A DNA stretch of 64,000 bases from Semisulcospira habei (GCA_036245525.1 BTPG01000001.1:177768611-177832610); one strand, 5' to 3'. Shown: positions 33,761 to 43,292, numbered from the stretch's first letter. Made by a program: numbers and translations. The notes: generated from the letters alone by a model not told the origin.

Positions 33761-34639
33761 ATGAGTGGTCTTGGTCCAAAGCCTAGAATCATACCAGTTG
33801 CATGTCCAGTAACAGAGTTGAAAGATTTGGCAGACGTACAGGATTTTGAGAAGGAGGGAGATATTGGAGAAATATATGGTTTTGAACTTGATTCAAATGG
33901 CATGTACAAGAGGAAAGTAATTGTTGACATGAAAGATGGTGAAAAACAGATTCCTAAACTTGGTCAGCTACGTGATGTTACTGTACCTACTCCACCTGTA
34001 AATAATGTGCCCTACAACTTAATACATGTGGGTAGTAAGTGGGTTGTTTCACCTGTACCGGCACCACCTCCAACAATTGACTGGGACATAAAGATTGAAT
34101 TTATTAGTCCTTATGTATACACTGATGATGAAGGCGCCTTAGTGTTTAGGAAGGTTGTTAATTCTGGGCCGCTTATTGTAAGTCTTGTTCCAAGCTTTGC
34201 CCCAGACAACAATAGCAGAGAAAAACTGAAAGTTGAAAATTATGAGAAACGAAGATATCTTCTTACAACTAGAAAGGGTAGATCAGATACTTCTGTTGTG
34301 TTTATGCCAGCAAGCTTAGTCGTGGCTAGAGAAGCGACAATAGTATTTGAAATTATCATGAAATCTGTTGCTACTGCTAAAGAGGCTCAAATTGCACAAG
34401 GAATTAAACTTACATGGAATGAAACAGTAACAGAATCATCAAAGGTCTTTATTGCCATTACAAAAAATAATGATGTTATTAATGTTTCAAGCAGTATTCC
34501 AGCTGTCAAGGTGGTGGTCGACAAAACAACTTTTGTTCGTCTAACTTACATAAACCTTGAACACATTGATCTTGTTGCATTTTATTATGCCAGCAAATTG
34601 TATACTTTTGAAGAGTTGCAAAATGTAATTGCTGATTAA
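33761..34639 (+). CDS. Polinton protein, 292 aa, unknown
   Basis: The start at 33761 follows tttataaaa, matching other starts in the element; an upstream ATG four codons earlier is less likely. It has a charged N-terminal domain, a proline-rich hinge (PTPPVNNVPYN ... VSPVPAPPPTIDWD, about residues 80-112) and a beta-rich C-terminal domain. No membrane segment. It lies between the penton-like gene and the 228-aa gene; a structural role is a guess. Confidence 0.6.
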   Translation: MSGLGPKPRIIPVACPVTELKDLADVQDFEKEGDIGEIYGFELDSNGMYKRKVIVDMKDGEKQIPKLGQLRDVTVPTPPVNNVPYNLIHVGSKWVVSPVPAPPPTIDWDIKIEFISPYVYTDDEGALVFRKVVNSGPLIVSLVPSFAPDNNSREKLKVENYEKRRYLLTTRKGRSDTSVVFMPASLVVAREATIVFEIIMKSVATAKEAQIAQGIKLTWNETVTESSKVFIAITKNNDVINVSSSIPAVKVVVDKTTFVRLTYINLEHIDLVAFYYASKLYTFEELQNVIAD

Positions 34640-34660
34640 AAAAATATTTGTCAATAAAAA

Positions 34661-35347
34661 ATGGTGAACTTGTATCCACAAATACCGACGCTTGAGCCGA
34701 CTGAAACAAATGTGATGACTAAAACAACACTTGCGCCTGATCCGCATATGCTAATTGCTTCAGATAAAACATTACAGGCAGATGCATTCAGATTAAATAA
34801 TATTACAGAAGCTTTGAAATATTTGGAAGGAGAAGAAGCAAAATATTCACGGTGCAAAAGGAGGTATAAGACCGTTTTCAATTCTGTACAAAACACTTCT
34901 ATGGCTATTGGTGCAGTTTCAGCTGGATGTTCTGTAGGGGGTATTGTTCTGTTTGCCACGGGAATTGGAAGTTTGGCTGGAATAGCAGTTGAGGGTGTTA
35001 GCGTTGCTACATGCCTGGCTTGCTTTGGTTTGGAAGCCTTGAACAAGAAGTTTCACACGAAATTACAGAAACATGAAGCATTGAGTACGCTTGCTGGTGC
35101 AAAGCTGAGCAGTATGAAACTTATTATCAGTAAGGCATTGAATGATAATAATATTAGTGACGATGAATTTAAGAGAGTCCAGGATGATTTAAATAATTAC
35201 AAGAAACAGAAATCTGAAATACAGAATAAGATGCGTAGTCAATCTCCCGTGAATATTGAAGAACTGAAGGCTAGTTTTTTAGAGATGGGAAAACAGATCG
35301 GTGTTCAGGAAACCACAAAAAAACTACACAATCTTTTAAACAAATAA
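34661..35347 (+). CDS. Polinton conserved membrane protein, 228 aa
   Basis: A helical region (ALKYLEGEEAKYSRCKRRYK) leads into two Gly/Ala-rich hydrophobic segments (about residues 83-125: AIGAVSAGCSVGGIVLFATG, then IAVEGVSVATCLACFGLE) and a C-terminal charged helix bundle (KHEALSTLAGAKLSSMKLII). It is a recurrent Polinton family of unknown function; the small-residue membrane pair could insert into or remodel membranes. The gene ends with a 7-A run (35317-35323) close to its stop. The -1 frame is open from there into the short late-domain-like frame at 35404. Confidence 0.75.
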   Translation: MVNLYPQIPTLEPTETNVMTKTTLAPDPHMLIASDKTLQADAFRLNNITEALKYLEGEEAKYSRCKRRYKTVFNSVQNTSMAIGAVSAGCSVGGIVLFATGIGSLAGIAVEGVSVATCLACFGLEALNKKFHTKLQKHEALSTLAGAKLSSMKLIISKALNDNNISDDEFKRVQDDLNNYKKQKSEIQNKMRSQSPVNIEELKASFLEMGKQIGVQETTKKLHNLLNK

Positions 35348-35403
35348 AAATCAGATTTGGTAATAATCATTTATTTTTTCATTACACTTCACAGAAAAAT
35401 GAC

Positions 35404-35460
35404 ATGCCACCTAACTATTTAACCCCATCAGCACCACCACCACCACCTGACTATTACTAA
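35404..35460 (+). CDS. Micro-ORF with PPxY and PSAP late-domain motifs, 18 aa
   Basis: Reads MPPNYLTPSAPPPPPDYY then TAA. In 18 residues it holds PPNY and PPDY (PPxY, bound by WW domains of NEDD4-type ligases) and PSAP (bound by TSG101). These are the classical late-budding motifs of enveloped viruses. It is either a free micropeptide (an ATG at 35399 lies just upstream in another frame) or, since its frame is open back to the A7 run at 35317, a tail added to the 228-aa protein by -1 slippage. Expression is unproven. Confidence 0.4.
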   Translation: MPPNYLTPSAPPPPPDYY

Positions 35461-36200
35461 AAAAAAGTTTTTTTATTGTCCTTGTATCTTGGGAAATCTG
35501 TCCGAGTATCTTGCTGACTTGCATCAAGAACTTACAAGATCTTATGTTAAGACACTTATAAGAACTTGTTTTAAGTCACTTATAATTACTTACGCCAACT
35601 AACTTCAAAGGTACTTACAAAGTTACTTGCTGGTTTATAAATTACCTTATTAAGTACTTGTAATTTACTTAGAAACATCTAGACAGTAACATAGACAGTA
35701 ACTTGATAATTTTACCCATGACTTGAACACCAGAAAATAATCTAGACTCAGTAACAACATGGGAGAGAATTTGCTCTGTTCAGTATCTGCATAAGAAATA
35801 ATAACAGATTATTTCCCTTTGTTCAGTAAAAGGGAAGGAATCACCACCTGTTCAGTAACAAAATTTTAGATTACTTCCCTTTGTTGAATATAAGTTTATA
35901 CAAGGGAAGTAATTTTGAGAAAATTTTGGTAAGACAAAAAGTTACTTCCCTTGCTTTATTAAATTATGTTTTAATTTTTGACTAAAATATATATATTTTT
36001 TCATAAAAAATAAAAGGCAAGATGTGTCAATAATTATGATAGATAATAGTATAAAGATGTTATTATTTGATTTTTGTTTAAAAATGTGTGATTATTGTTG
36101 TCTTTTAATACAAATATAATTTTTTTGGTATTACTTTTTTGCTTCACCAACTTAATTATTTTAGGAGAATGTAGAGTTATATAAATGAAAATGTTTCTAT
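35461..36200. other. Polinton non-coding tail with repeated TTACTTCCCTT motifs
   Basis: No gene. The motif TTACTTCCCTT or its complement AAGGGAAGTAA, with variants, occurs about five times between 35810 and 35960 in both orientations. The left part has diffuse repeats of the acttac/acttgt type (35500-35660). Possible protein-binding cluster. Confidence 0.5.
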
Positions 36201-36205
36201 TCATT

Positions 36206-36490
36206 GTGGGTCCGTGAGTGGTCCAGTGGCCTAGGAAACAAACAAGGGAGTTATTTGTGCACAAAAACCCGGGTTGTAACTCCCTTGCTTGTTCCAAACA
36301 CCTCTGGGACATCTACACTTTCGTTTCGGGCAGCCGAGTCTTGGTAGATTCCCGTCTGGGGTGGGCGGAACAAACCAAAACCTAGGCCACACCAAAAGCT
36401 CTCACAGGGAAGGCGAATTGTGCACTTGAACCTGGGTTATAGCTGACTCTGTGAGAGCAACTGGAAAAAGACCAGGAGCGGACTTTTACC
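36206..36490 (+). mobile_element. tRNA-like SINE near the right end of young Polinton
   Basis: GTCCGTGAGTGGTCCAGTGG resembles a tRNA A box, and CCCGGGTTGTAACTCCC, 50 bases on, a degenerate B box; a GTGGGCGGAACAAACC body follows. Ends are uncertain and I found no clean target duplication. It lies just inside the right terminal repeat. Confidence 0.45.
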
Positions 36491-36558
36491 ATTTTTTGGT
36501 TCCAGTGCCATTGACCTCGTGACCTCTGACCTTGGTTTTAACCCTTGACCTGTGACCT

Positions 36559-36936
36559 TTTGACTTGCCTGAGACAATTACAGACAAAAGACGCTGTTTT
36601 TTCGAGTCCAAGTCTTTGTTTTCTACAGTATTGATATCGTTTAGAAGAAGTAATTCGTCTTGATTCATTTTATAATGTAATATAATATTTTTTTTTTTTA
36701 AAAGTCAATGACAGCATTAATTATTTAGGGGGGATGGGGGATCTGGCTTAATAATCACGGGTTGGTAGCTGATCAAAAAACGTAGCTTGAATGATTTCTG
36801 GAGTGGAACTAAAATGGCTAGGCGATTAAGGTATTGGTGGTAATTGGTCGAGTGGGTTTGTCTAAATACGGAGAGGATCAAATAAATCTATAGATTGGGG
36901 GAGGGGTGTCCATCACCTGTCCACTTATCTATCTCT
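36559..36936 (-). repeat. Right terminal inverted repeat of young Polinton
   Basis: Inverted copy of 21929-22305. It includes a truncated duplicate of the first gene (ATG at 36668, minus, about 35 codons) which then runs into unrelated sequence. Differences from the left copy concentrate in the inner part (poly-T/A at 36689-36700). Confidence 0.93.
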
Positions 36937-36942
36937 CATGTA
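36937..36942. repeat. Target-site duplication of young Polinton (right)
   Basis: CATGTA, identical to 21923-21928. The LTR sequence continues across it (ttgatcgtagg), as seen in the uninterrupted LTRs. Confidence 0.85.
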
Positions 36943-37239
36943 TTGATCGTAGGAAACGATCCGATTTTTTATCTGAGCTATCATGGTTACGTATCACGTA
37001 CCTTTTTAGTAAGATTCTTTATCGTTTGCGCGTAGAACGGAATTGGCTTTGTTATGATACGCTAAGATCAGTCCGGAAGTTTCTAGCAAAGTCGCAAGGA
37101 GAATAGCGGTCAATTTTTGTAATGCGTAGATTCGCTGAGAATAGACCAGAATGTTCGAGCGGGATCGCGCTGTCTAGTGACCTCGCATGTGTGACGTCAA
37201 AGTGTAGGCAACATTTTGCAACACAGTAGTAAACTTACT

Positions 37240-37600
37240 TTACTTACGCCTGTCACCCCTACCAGGGTATGGGCCGTTTACGAGAGACCTCCAGCGACTC
37301 CAGTCCTGTGCTTTTCCTTCGATTTTACTCCAGGTGGTTCCCAGTCTCTTGATGTCTGCTTGGAGGTCTCGACGCCAGGTGTTTCTCGGTCTGCCTCTTT
37401 TCCTCTTTCCCTGGGGGTTCCATGACAATGTCTGCCTAGTGATACTGGAAACTGGCTTTCTCAGACTGTGACCAATCCATCCCCATCTTCTTCGTCCAAT
37501 TTCAATCTCTACTGTTATCTGCTCTGTTCTCTCCCAGAGTCCGACGTTGCTGATCTTCTCTGGCCAGTGGATTTTCAAGATTCTTCTAAGGCAACTGTTT
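37240..37600 (-). pseudogene. LINE reverse transcriptase C-terminal fragment
   Basis: Reading from about 37600: VQIFINSCLRRILKIHW, then GRRRWGWIGHSLRKP, then the basic tail. It is the conserved post-RT segment of RTE-type LINEs. The upstream RT core is missing. Confidence 0.85.
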
Positions 37601-37677
37601 ATGAAGATCTGTACTCTGTTGACTGTAAAAGAAAAACAGAAGATGGTGGTGGAAAACCCTTTAAAATAGAAACAATG

Positions 37678-37722
37678 AACGACGTTTCGGATCAAAGATC
37701 CTTCTTCAGGTGACATGGAAAC
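37678..37722 (-). ncRNA. Hammerhead-core-like motif, left arm (inverted)
   Basis: Reverse complement of the motif at 39043-39080: on the minus strand CCTGAAGAAGGATC, a TTT loop, GATCCGAAACGTCGTTC. See the right copy. Confidence 0.4.
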
Positions 37723-37920
37723 AAACGTAGAACAGAAAAGAACACGAGAGAAAGAAAAGACGTCATCCTGTATAGTGAGAATTTAGAATGACGGGGAAAA
37801 AAAAAAAAAAGGAGAATGACGCAAATACACAAGCCCAAAACACGTAGCACAAAACTTACGTCGACATACATACAGGTCACTGCATATATTCGCATTCACT
37901 CGTGCCTGCTGCCGCTCAAT

Positions 37921-37928
37921 GCACACAC

Positions 37929-37994
<66 letters not shown>

Positions 37995-38017
37995 GCGCGC
38001 ACACACACACACACACT
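37921..38017. repeat. (CA)n-(CG)n-(CA)n microsatellite
   Basis: Alternating purine-pyrimidine tract with a central GC block. A shorter GT counterpart lies in the right arm at 38810-38842. Frames predicted across it are artefacts. Confidence 0.95.
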
Positions 38018-38214
38018 CAACGGTAGCATCCAGTATCAACAGTGAGGTCAAGCCATCAGGCCGAGCATACATCCCTAGGGGCGAATGTTCAAGCCGCGCG
38101 GATGGTAAGTGCCAAGCCTATCCGCGAAAAAGGATTCCGCTGTCACCTGGTTGTTGTATCCGAGGCGGATCGAACGAACATGCTCCTCGCAGCGTTCAGC
38201 GTTCCACATCATTC

Positions 38215-38660
38215 AGAATGACACAGTATTGACAGACATCTTTCCTGAACCTCCGCTGGTCGCTTACAAACGTGACGCTAACCTACGCGATCATCTTGTT
38301 CACAGCTCACTTCGCGCATCTAACACCTTACCACCTGACACACACCCTTGTCAGCAACCACACTGCAAAGCATGTCCGTACGTCAACACATTCATCCCCC
38401 GTCATCACCGGACCCCTGTCATCTTTCAATGTCCACCGATCATTCACATGCCAGTCATCATCTCATGTTCTCACTGCCCAAAGATGTTTTATGTGGGGGA
38501 GACATGCTGTACACTCCCTGAACACTGCGAGGAGCATGTTAGTTCGATCCGCCTCGGATACAACAACCAGCCGGGTTGGACGTCATTTCAACGAACCTTC
38601 TCATAGCCTCACACATTTCAGCATACGCTTCCTTTGGCAAAATAATCCCACTTCATCCAC
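38215..38660 (+). pseudogene. Penelope-like GIY-YIG endonuclease region
   Basis: The plus-strand frame has PPLVAYKRDANLRDHLVHSS, a Cys/His cluster (CQQPHCKACPYV), then VIISCSHCPKMFYVGETCC ending in EHCEEHVSSIR. This is the linker and start of the GIY-YIG domain of Penelope-like retroelements (usual form C-x2-C, YVGETGR, then EH). A frame change near 38570 moves the end to another frame. The RT part is absent. Confidence 0.8.
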
Positions 38661-39042
38661 CGCAAAATGACAGAATCCTTTTTCGCGGGCAGGCTTGGCA
38701 CTTGCCATCCGGCGCGCGGCTTGAACATTCGCCCCTAGGGATGTATGCTCGGCCTGATGGGTAGTTGGTGCCAGACTTGACCTCACTGTTGATACTGGAT
38801 GCTACCGTTGTGTGTGTGTGTGTGTGTGTTTGTGTGTGTGTGCATTTACGTGAGCGGCAGCAGGCACGAGTGAATGCGAATATATGCAGTGACGTGTATG
38901 TATGTCGACCTAAGTTTCGTGCTACGTGTTTTGGGCTTGTGTATTTGCGTCATTCTCCTTTTTTTTTAATTTTTTTTTTACGTCATTCTAAAATTTCACT
39001 ATACAGGCTGACGTCTTTTCTTTCTCTCGTTTGTTTCCATGC

Positions 39043-39080
39043 ACCTGAAGAAGGATCTTTGATCCGAAACGTCGTTCATT
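39043..39080 (+). ncRNA. Hammerhead-core-like motif, right arm
   Basis: CACCTGAAGAAGGATCTTTGATCCGAAACGTC-type sequence: CUGAAGA fits the CUGANGA core and GAAAC fits the second conserved strand, with a GGATC/GATCC helix between. One extra A lies between core and helix, so the fold is imperfect. Penelope-like elements are known to carry minimal hammerhead ribozymes at this place. Confidence 0.4.
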
Positions 39081-39601
39081 GTTTCTATTTTAAAGGTTTT
39101 TCCAACACCATCTTCTGTTTTTCTTTCACATGAAACCCTAGCGGCAACAGTTTTACTACATATCTGTTGACTGTGGTTTTTGTCAACCTCCAAGTCTCTG
39201 CTCCATATAGGAGAACTGCTTTTACGTTTGAGTTGAAAATCCGGACTTTGATGTGTTGTGACAGCTCTCTGGAACTCCCACACTTTTAAAGGCTGATGTG
39301 ATAATTCTTGGCCCAAGAGGTTCCCAGCCTATCAGCGCTCTCTGTGCCACTGGTGACAGCATGAATGCTACACCTTCTGTATGGGGGGCATTCTCCTCTT
39401 CATGACCTGAATACAGAATCATCTCCCCACTTTCTGGGCATTCTGCGTCAATCTGGCTTCACTGATACCTAGCAGGGAAAGGTTGTACTGATTTGCATTT
39501 CCGCTGCTATCTGGGCGGACTTCCCGCTCTGGTACATGGTCTTAACATTCCATGTGCCCATGATTGTGTCCTGGATAGAAAGAGGCGGCTCGGTCCTGTG
39601 C

Positions 39602-41160
39602 AGTTCTAACTCAGACTCCGAAAAGCCTAATCATTTTGATTCGATGGAATGTGAGCGCACGCTCTTCTCGGTTTCGGCCCCCTTTTTCCAGCAGAGTGGT
39701 TTGTTTATAATTGCTGTTATCGCGTCTAATACACTATGGAAGGCAGTCACTGAATCAGCTCGCGCAGCTTCTTGTATGTAAGGACTAGCATAATGATAGA
39801 GGCAGGCAAGAGGCAGATTCTCATTTGCTTTCGCATCTGCGGGCGCCATGAGGATCTATGTTTATTCCAGACAGGAGGTGTTTATCATTGAGTGTATCTC
39901 GGACAGTGTGATAGTGGTCCTTTCTACAGATGTGAAAAGGCATAGATCTTCAAGAGTCCGCCACGCAAGTTACAGGACCGTGACCCTTGAGAATCTGTGC
40001 CTACGTTTTGCTTATTCCTGTTCACACAATTTTAATTTCCAGGCTGATGGGCTATTGTGGTTTGCAGTGAGTTTCAGCCGTTTCTTTTGTTTTTCAGTAA
40101 TCTGTGCCTAAGTTTTGCTTATTCCTGTTCACACAATTTTAATTTCCAGGCTGAGTGGGGGAAAGGGAGCGAGATGGGCTATTGTGGTTTGCAGTGAGCT
40201 TCAGCCGTTTCTTTTGTTTTTGAGTAATCTGTGCCTACGTTTTGCTTATTCCTGTTCACACAATTTTAATTTCCAGGCTGAGTGGGGGAAAGGAAGCGAG
40301 ATGGGTTATTGTGGTTTGCAAGTTTTAACCGTTTCTTTTGTTTTTCAGTAACCGTACATATTATAAATGAACACACTTCCCCCCCCCCCCCCCCCCCCCT
40401 CTTTTGTTCTGGTAAAGAGTCGGGTTCACTACGGAATATACTTGAATCTGCTGAGGCACATAATTATAATTGTGAAAACTCAGAAATTTAAAAGCCAGGT
40501 TACAAATTTAAAATATATACTGACACAGTTCTAACTTAGACTCCAAAAAGCCTAATCATTTTCATTCGAAGGAATGTGAGCTCGAGCTATTCTGTTTCTG
40601 TCCCCTTTTTTCAGCAGAGCGGTTTGTTTATAATTGCTGTCAACGCATCTATTACAGGCAGTCAGTGAACCAGCTCGCGTAGCTTCTTGTATGTAAGGAC
40701 CAGCATAATGATAGAGCCAGGCAAGAGGCACGATTCTCATGAGCTTTCGCATCTGCGGGCGCCATGAGGATCTATGTTTATTCCAGACTGACAGAAGGTG
40801 CGTATCAGTGAGTGTATCTAATTCAGTGTGATAGTGGCCCTTTCTACTGATGAGAAAAGGCATAGATCCACAGGAGTCCGTCATGCAAGTTACAGGATCG
40901 TGATCCATGAGAATCTGTGCCTAAGTTTTGCTTTTTCAGTGCACACAATTTTAATTTCCAGGCTGAGTGGGGGAGCCCCCGGGGAGGGAGATGCGCTTTG
41001 TGGTTTGCAGTGAGTTTCAGCCGTTTCTTTTGTTTTTCAGTAACCGTACATCAATGACCATATAAATAAACACACTTTCCCTCCCTCTATCGTTCTGTTA
41101 AAGACAGATTCGGGTTCACTACGTTCACTTGGATCTGCTTAGGCACATATACGGGCAGAA
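39602..41160 (-). repeat. LINE 5' region with tandem and duplicated units
   Basis: The block 39602-40010 is repeated, diverged, at 40525-40930 (both with caaaaagcctaatcatttt-like starts). A unit of about 120 bp (tttgcttattcctgttcaca ... tttcttttgttttt) is present about three times at 40005-40350 and once at 40920-41045. A poly-C tract lies at 40380-40400. Such monomers are typical of LINE promoters. Confidence 0.75.
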
Positions 41161-42899
41161 ATTTAAAAACCAGGTTACAAATTAAAAATATATACTAAAA
41201 TGGGCTTGGATAGGGCTATTATTTGGTTGAGGGCTGGGGACAGTACAAGGCTTTAGCCAGTCTTGAAGGTCGCTTTCATTGGAACTGCCGTCAGATGGTA
41301 TGGCAGAAGGTTCTCTGTTCCGTCTGATGTGCACAGAGACAAATTAACCTATCAAGAAACATTCATTCCACCGTTACCGCATACTTTCACGAGGATAAAT
41401 ATATTCTTGTTTTTACATCAGACGGATGGCATTCACTGCCTAGCAATGTTCGCCCATAACCAAAGACAAAACTCCCCAAGAGGCATAGATCTTCATGAGT
41501 TCCGCGCAGAATGCGGGGGCTTGTGAGAAGCTAAATGTACTGTATGTATCTTGGTGGCTAGTGTTGCCTCTATGCTGCTATGTTTACACAGCCGGGATGA
41601 AATCGCGACCACCGAGCCCAAAACAAAACACCCATGGCTGTCAACACGTGCGATTCGACGACCATCCCGGCACTGCGGCGTAGAATAGCCATAGAATAGC
41701 GCGATGCTCATGCTCCCTTTAGGTTCACGGCAGTGCAAACTCGAGTTTGGAGACTAACTGTGTGGCTTCCGATGACTTCCGGCTTTCATCACATGACGTC
41801 ATAAATCTTCTGGTAGAAGAACCTTCCTCCTCCAGGAAAGGAATTGCTGTTTGTCTATTCGTTGGCGTTTTTGTACCTATTTCTTTATTTGCAGGGTGGG
41901 GAAGCTACCCCGACGCCCAACCCCCTTACTAGAAGGACCAAGGGTTTTCTGTCGGGGTCTCCTTCCCTTAGACCATGTTGGTTCACGGCACCTTATTTCA
42001 TTCGGTGCACCCCTCTCGCGAGGGACCCCCTATCCACCACCCAGGGGATGCGCCTCAATGCCATTTGGTCCCAGCACGAGGAACACAGTAGTAAAGCCAC
42101 TCTGTTTATGGTCATAGTTGTTTTCTGTATGCGTGAAGTTGGCAGCTGGTCAATGTGTGTTATGAAAGGTCGTGAACGGTCTGCCATACTCTTGTGTGAC
42201 GTCATTACACACTAGGATTTGGGGCTGAAATTAGCAGTCAGAATTTTGTAGACTATTATAGTTTATTCTAGAAAGTTCTTTTTATTTAATATTTATGAGT
42301 TTCGGTTACGTGTTCCATTCTGATTGGTTGCGTTGTGTGAATTCCTTGGATTATTCTGGAAAGTTTTTATACTATAAAAGATTGTGCTGGGAAGCATGTT
42401 TGTACATTGTCATACATTGTCAGTTGTAGGGACACACAGTTGATCGTAGGTACATGGCGCGTATAGGGTGTACATTGTGAGAGACGCAGTGTAACGGTTG
42501 TGTCGCCAGTGTTGACATTTTGCAGAAGAGACATTGTATCAGTGTTGGTGCATTTGGGAATGCATTGTGAGGAGATCGCATCGCTGAAATAAAATATTGT
42601 TGGAACTGTTACTCCAGTGTAGTCTACATCCTTAAGCCACGTGTGATGGGTTGCAGCTGAGTGAAGTTTCTTTAAAAGAACCTTACGTGCGTGCGCGAGG
42701 TGTGATATCATACTATGACTGCGACTCAACACATAACACCAAATTGCCTGTTTTTGTAGCCATTGTTTTATTTGTTCGAGTGTGACATCACTGCCCACAG
42801 CCGCATGTTATTTCTCTATCGCAGTCTTTCCTTTCCAGTAGCCAATTGGAGAGTAATATATTTTTGATAGCTTAGCCCTGGTGTCTGTCATTTTTTCTA

Positions 42900-43292
42900 G
42901 CAATAAAAACTCCTGTGAAATAAACAAGTGTCATTCCTACTAGAACAAAGATTATCTCTCCATTTCTTTGTTGTGTCCTTGGTTGGTAGTAATCGCTAAG
43001 TTTTGTCTTTGCCAGTAACAAGAAAATAGTCTCTGATTGCATCATCGACATTAGAAAATGTATGCTGTGCGTGACCTTCTAGCCTAAGTTTTTCATTGAT
43101 GAAATCAAGTTTCTCTATTCTTTGCTTCTCATACGCCTGCTCTGCTTGTGCTAATTTCTCCGATGCCTCATTGTGGCGTCTCATTTCTTTTGCAGATTCC
43201 TCTCTACTCACTTTTGAAAAGAGATAATTTGACCCACTAAATGCCAGGGCATTGACAACGACCCCTCCCACAATAACAGCTAAAGTCACCAT
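42900..43292 (-). pseudogene. Old Polinton: 143-aa-type membrane/coiled-coil gene, truncated
   Basis: ATG at 43292. The first about 90 residues are close to 23323-23754 (NALAFSGSNYLFSKVSREES, HAQHTFSNVDDAIRDYFLV). A frameshift near 43000 cuts the C-terminal membrane segment. Confidence 0.85.

Larger units (their letters stand above)
21929..36936 (+). mobile_element. Young, near-complete Polinton/Maverick element
   Basis: About 15.0 kb, bounded by inverted repeats of about 378 bp and a 6-bp target duplication, inserted in a Gypsy LTR. It encodes integrase, protein-primed PolB, packaging ATPase, predicted major capsid and penton-like proteins, and nine other proteins. In plus orientation the layout is four small genes and integrase rightward; then PolB, a small gene, ATPase and capsid leftward; the 405-aa gene rightward; the 408-aa gene leftward; then three genes rightward. 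An adenain-like protease was not recognised. The outer 200 bases of the inverted repeats are almost identical, which suggests recent insertion. Confidence 0.95.
37627..39128 (+). mobile_element. Penelope-like element with long inverted arms
   Basis: A plus-strand 3' end (GIY-YIG region, then a tail to 39128) is preceded by an inverted copy of its own 3' end (37627-38201). Arms share gtcgttcattgtttctattt, the CA/GT repeat, and the CCTAGGGATGTATGCTCGG block. The left arm lacks about 75 bp present in the right one. Flanks show an imperfect duplication of about 40 bp (37587-37626 against 39140-39177), in keeping with the variable duplications of Penelope elements. Confidence 0.8.
37234..42081 (-). 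mobile_element. RTE-like LINE, internally deleted, inserted in the LTR
   Basis: Flanked by an exact 14-bp duplication AACACAGTAGTAAA (37220-37233 and 42082-42095). On the minus strand a 5' untranslated region with repeated units (41240-39620) precedes an AP-endonuclease start (39600-39310: GTWNVKTMYQSGKSAQIAAEM, LGISEARW). A deletion joins this to the RT C-terminal region (39300-37240: LRRILKIHWPEKISNVGLWE, GKRKRGRPRNTWRRDLQAD), and it ends in a (TAAG)n-like tail. A Penelope-like element sits inside at about 37627-39128. Confidence 0.88.
21883..42738 (+). mobile_element. Solo LTR (Gypsy-type) in three pieces, host of two later insertions
   Basis: Pieces: 21883-21928 (TGTATTGCCG start), 36943-37233, and 42096-42738 (ends GACTCAACACATAACA). 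The target CCAAA is duplicated at 21878-21882 and 42739-42743. Order and content match the LTRs at 11133-11980 and 57737-58424, including ttgatcgtagg, gattggttgcgttgtg, a TATAAAAG box at 42373 and AATAAA at 42589. The young Polinton separates piece one from two, and a LINE separates two from three. No second LTR or internal region is present. Confidence 0.9.
21178..42891 (-). pseudogene. Old Polinton: integrase pseudogene in two pieces (21178-21877, 42744-42891)
   Basis: The start is at 42891 on the minus strand (LSKIYYSPIGYWKG) and runs to 42744 with an in-frame stop. The gene resumes at 21877 and ends at 21178. The join is the LTR target CCAAA. The core keeps QMDLLFLPHDTIRKK, VQVDDGSEFKGAINQLF and SQAIVENFN, so the catalytic D, D and E are present, but a short insertion at 21822-21828 breaks the frame. 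Everything between the pieces is later insertions. Confidence 0.9.

Noticed and set aside
36486..36668. Separate small gene at the right end of the Polinton
   Set aside because: It is the truncated copy of the 171-aa gene start carried by the terminal inverted repeat.
37783..38016. Cys-Val/Ala-Arg rich open frames
   Set aside because: Translations of the CA/CG microsatellite.
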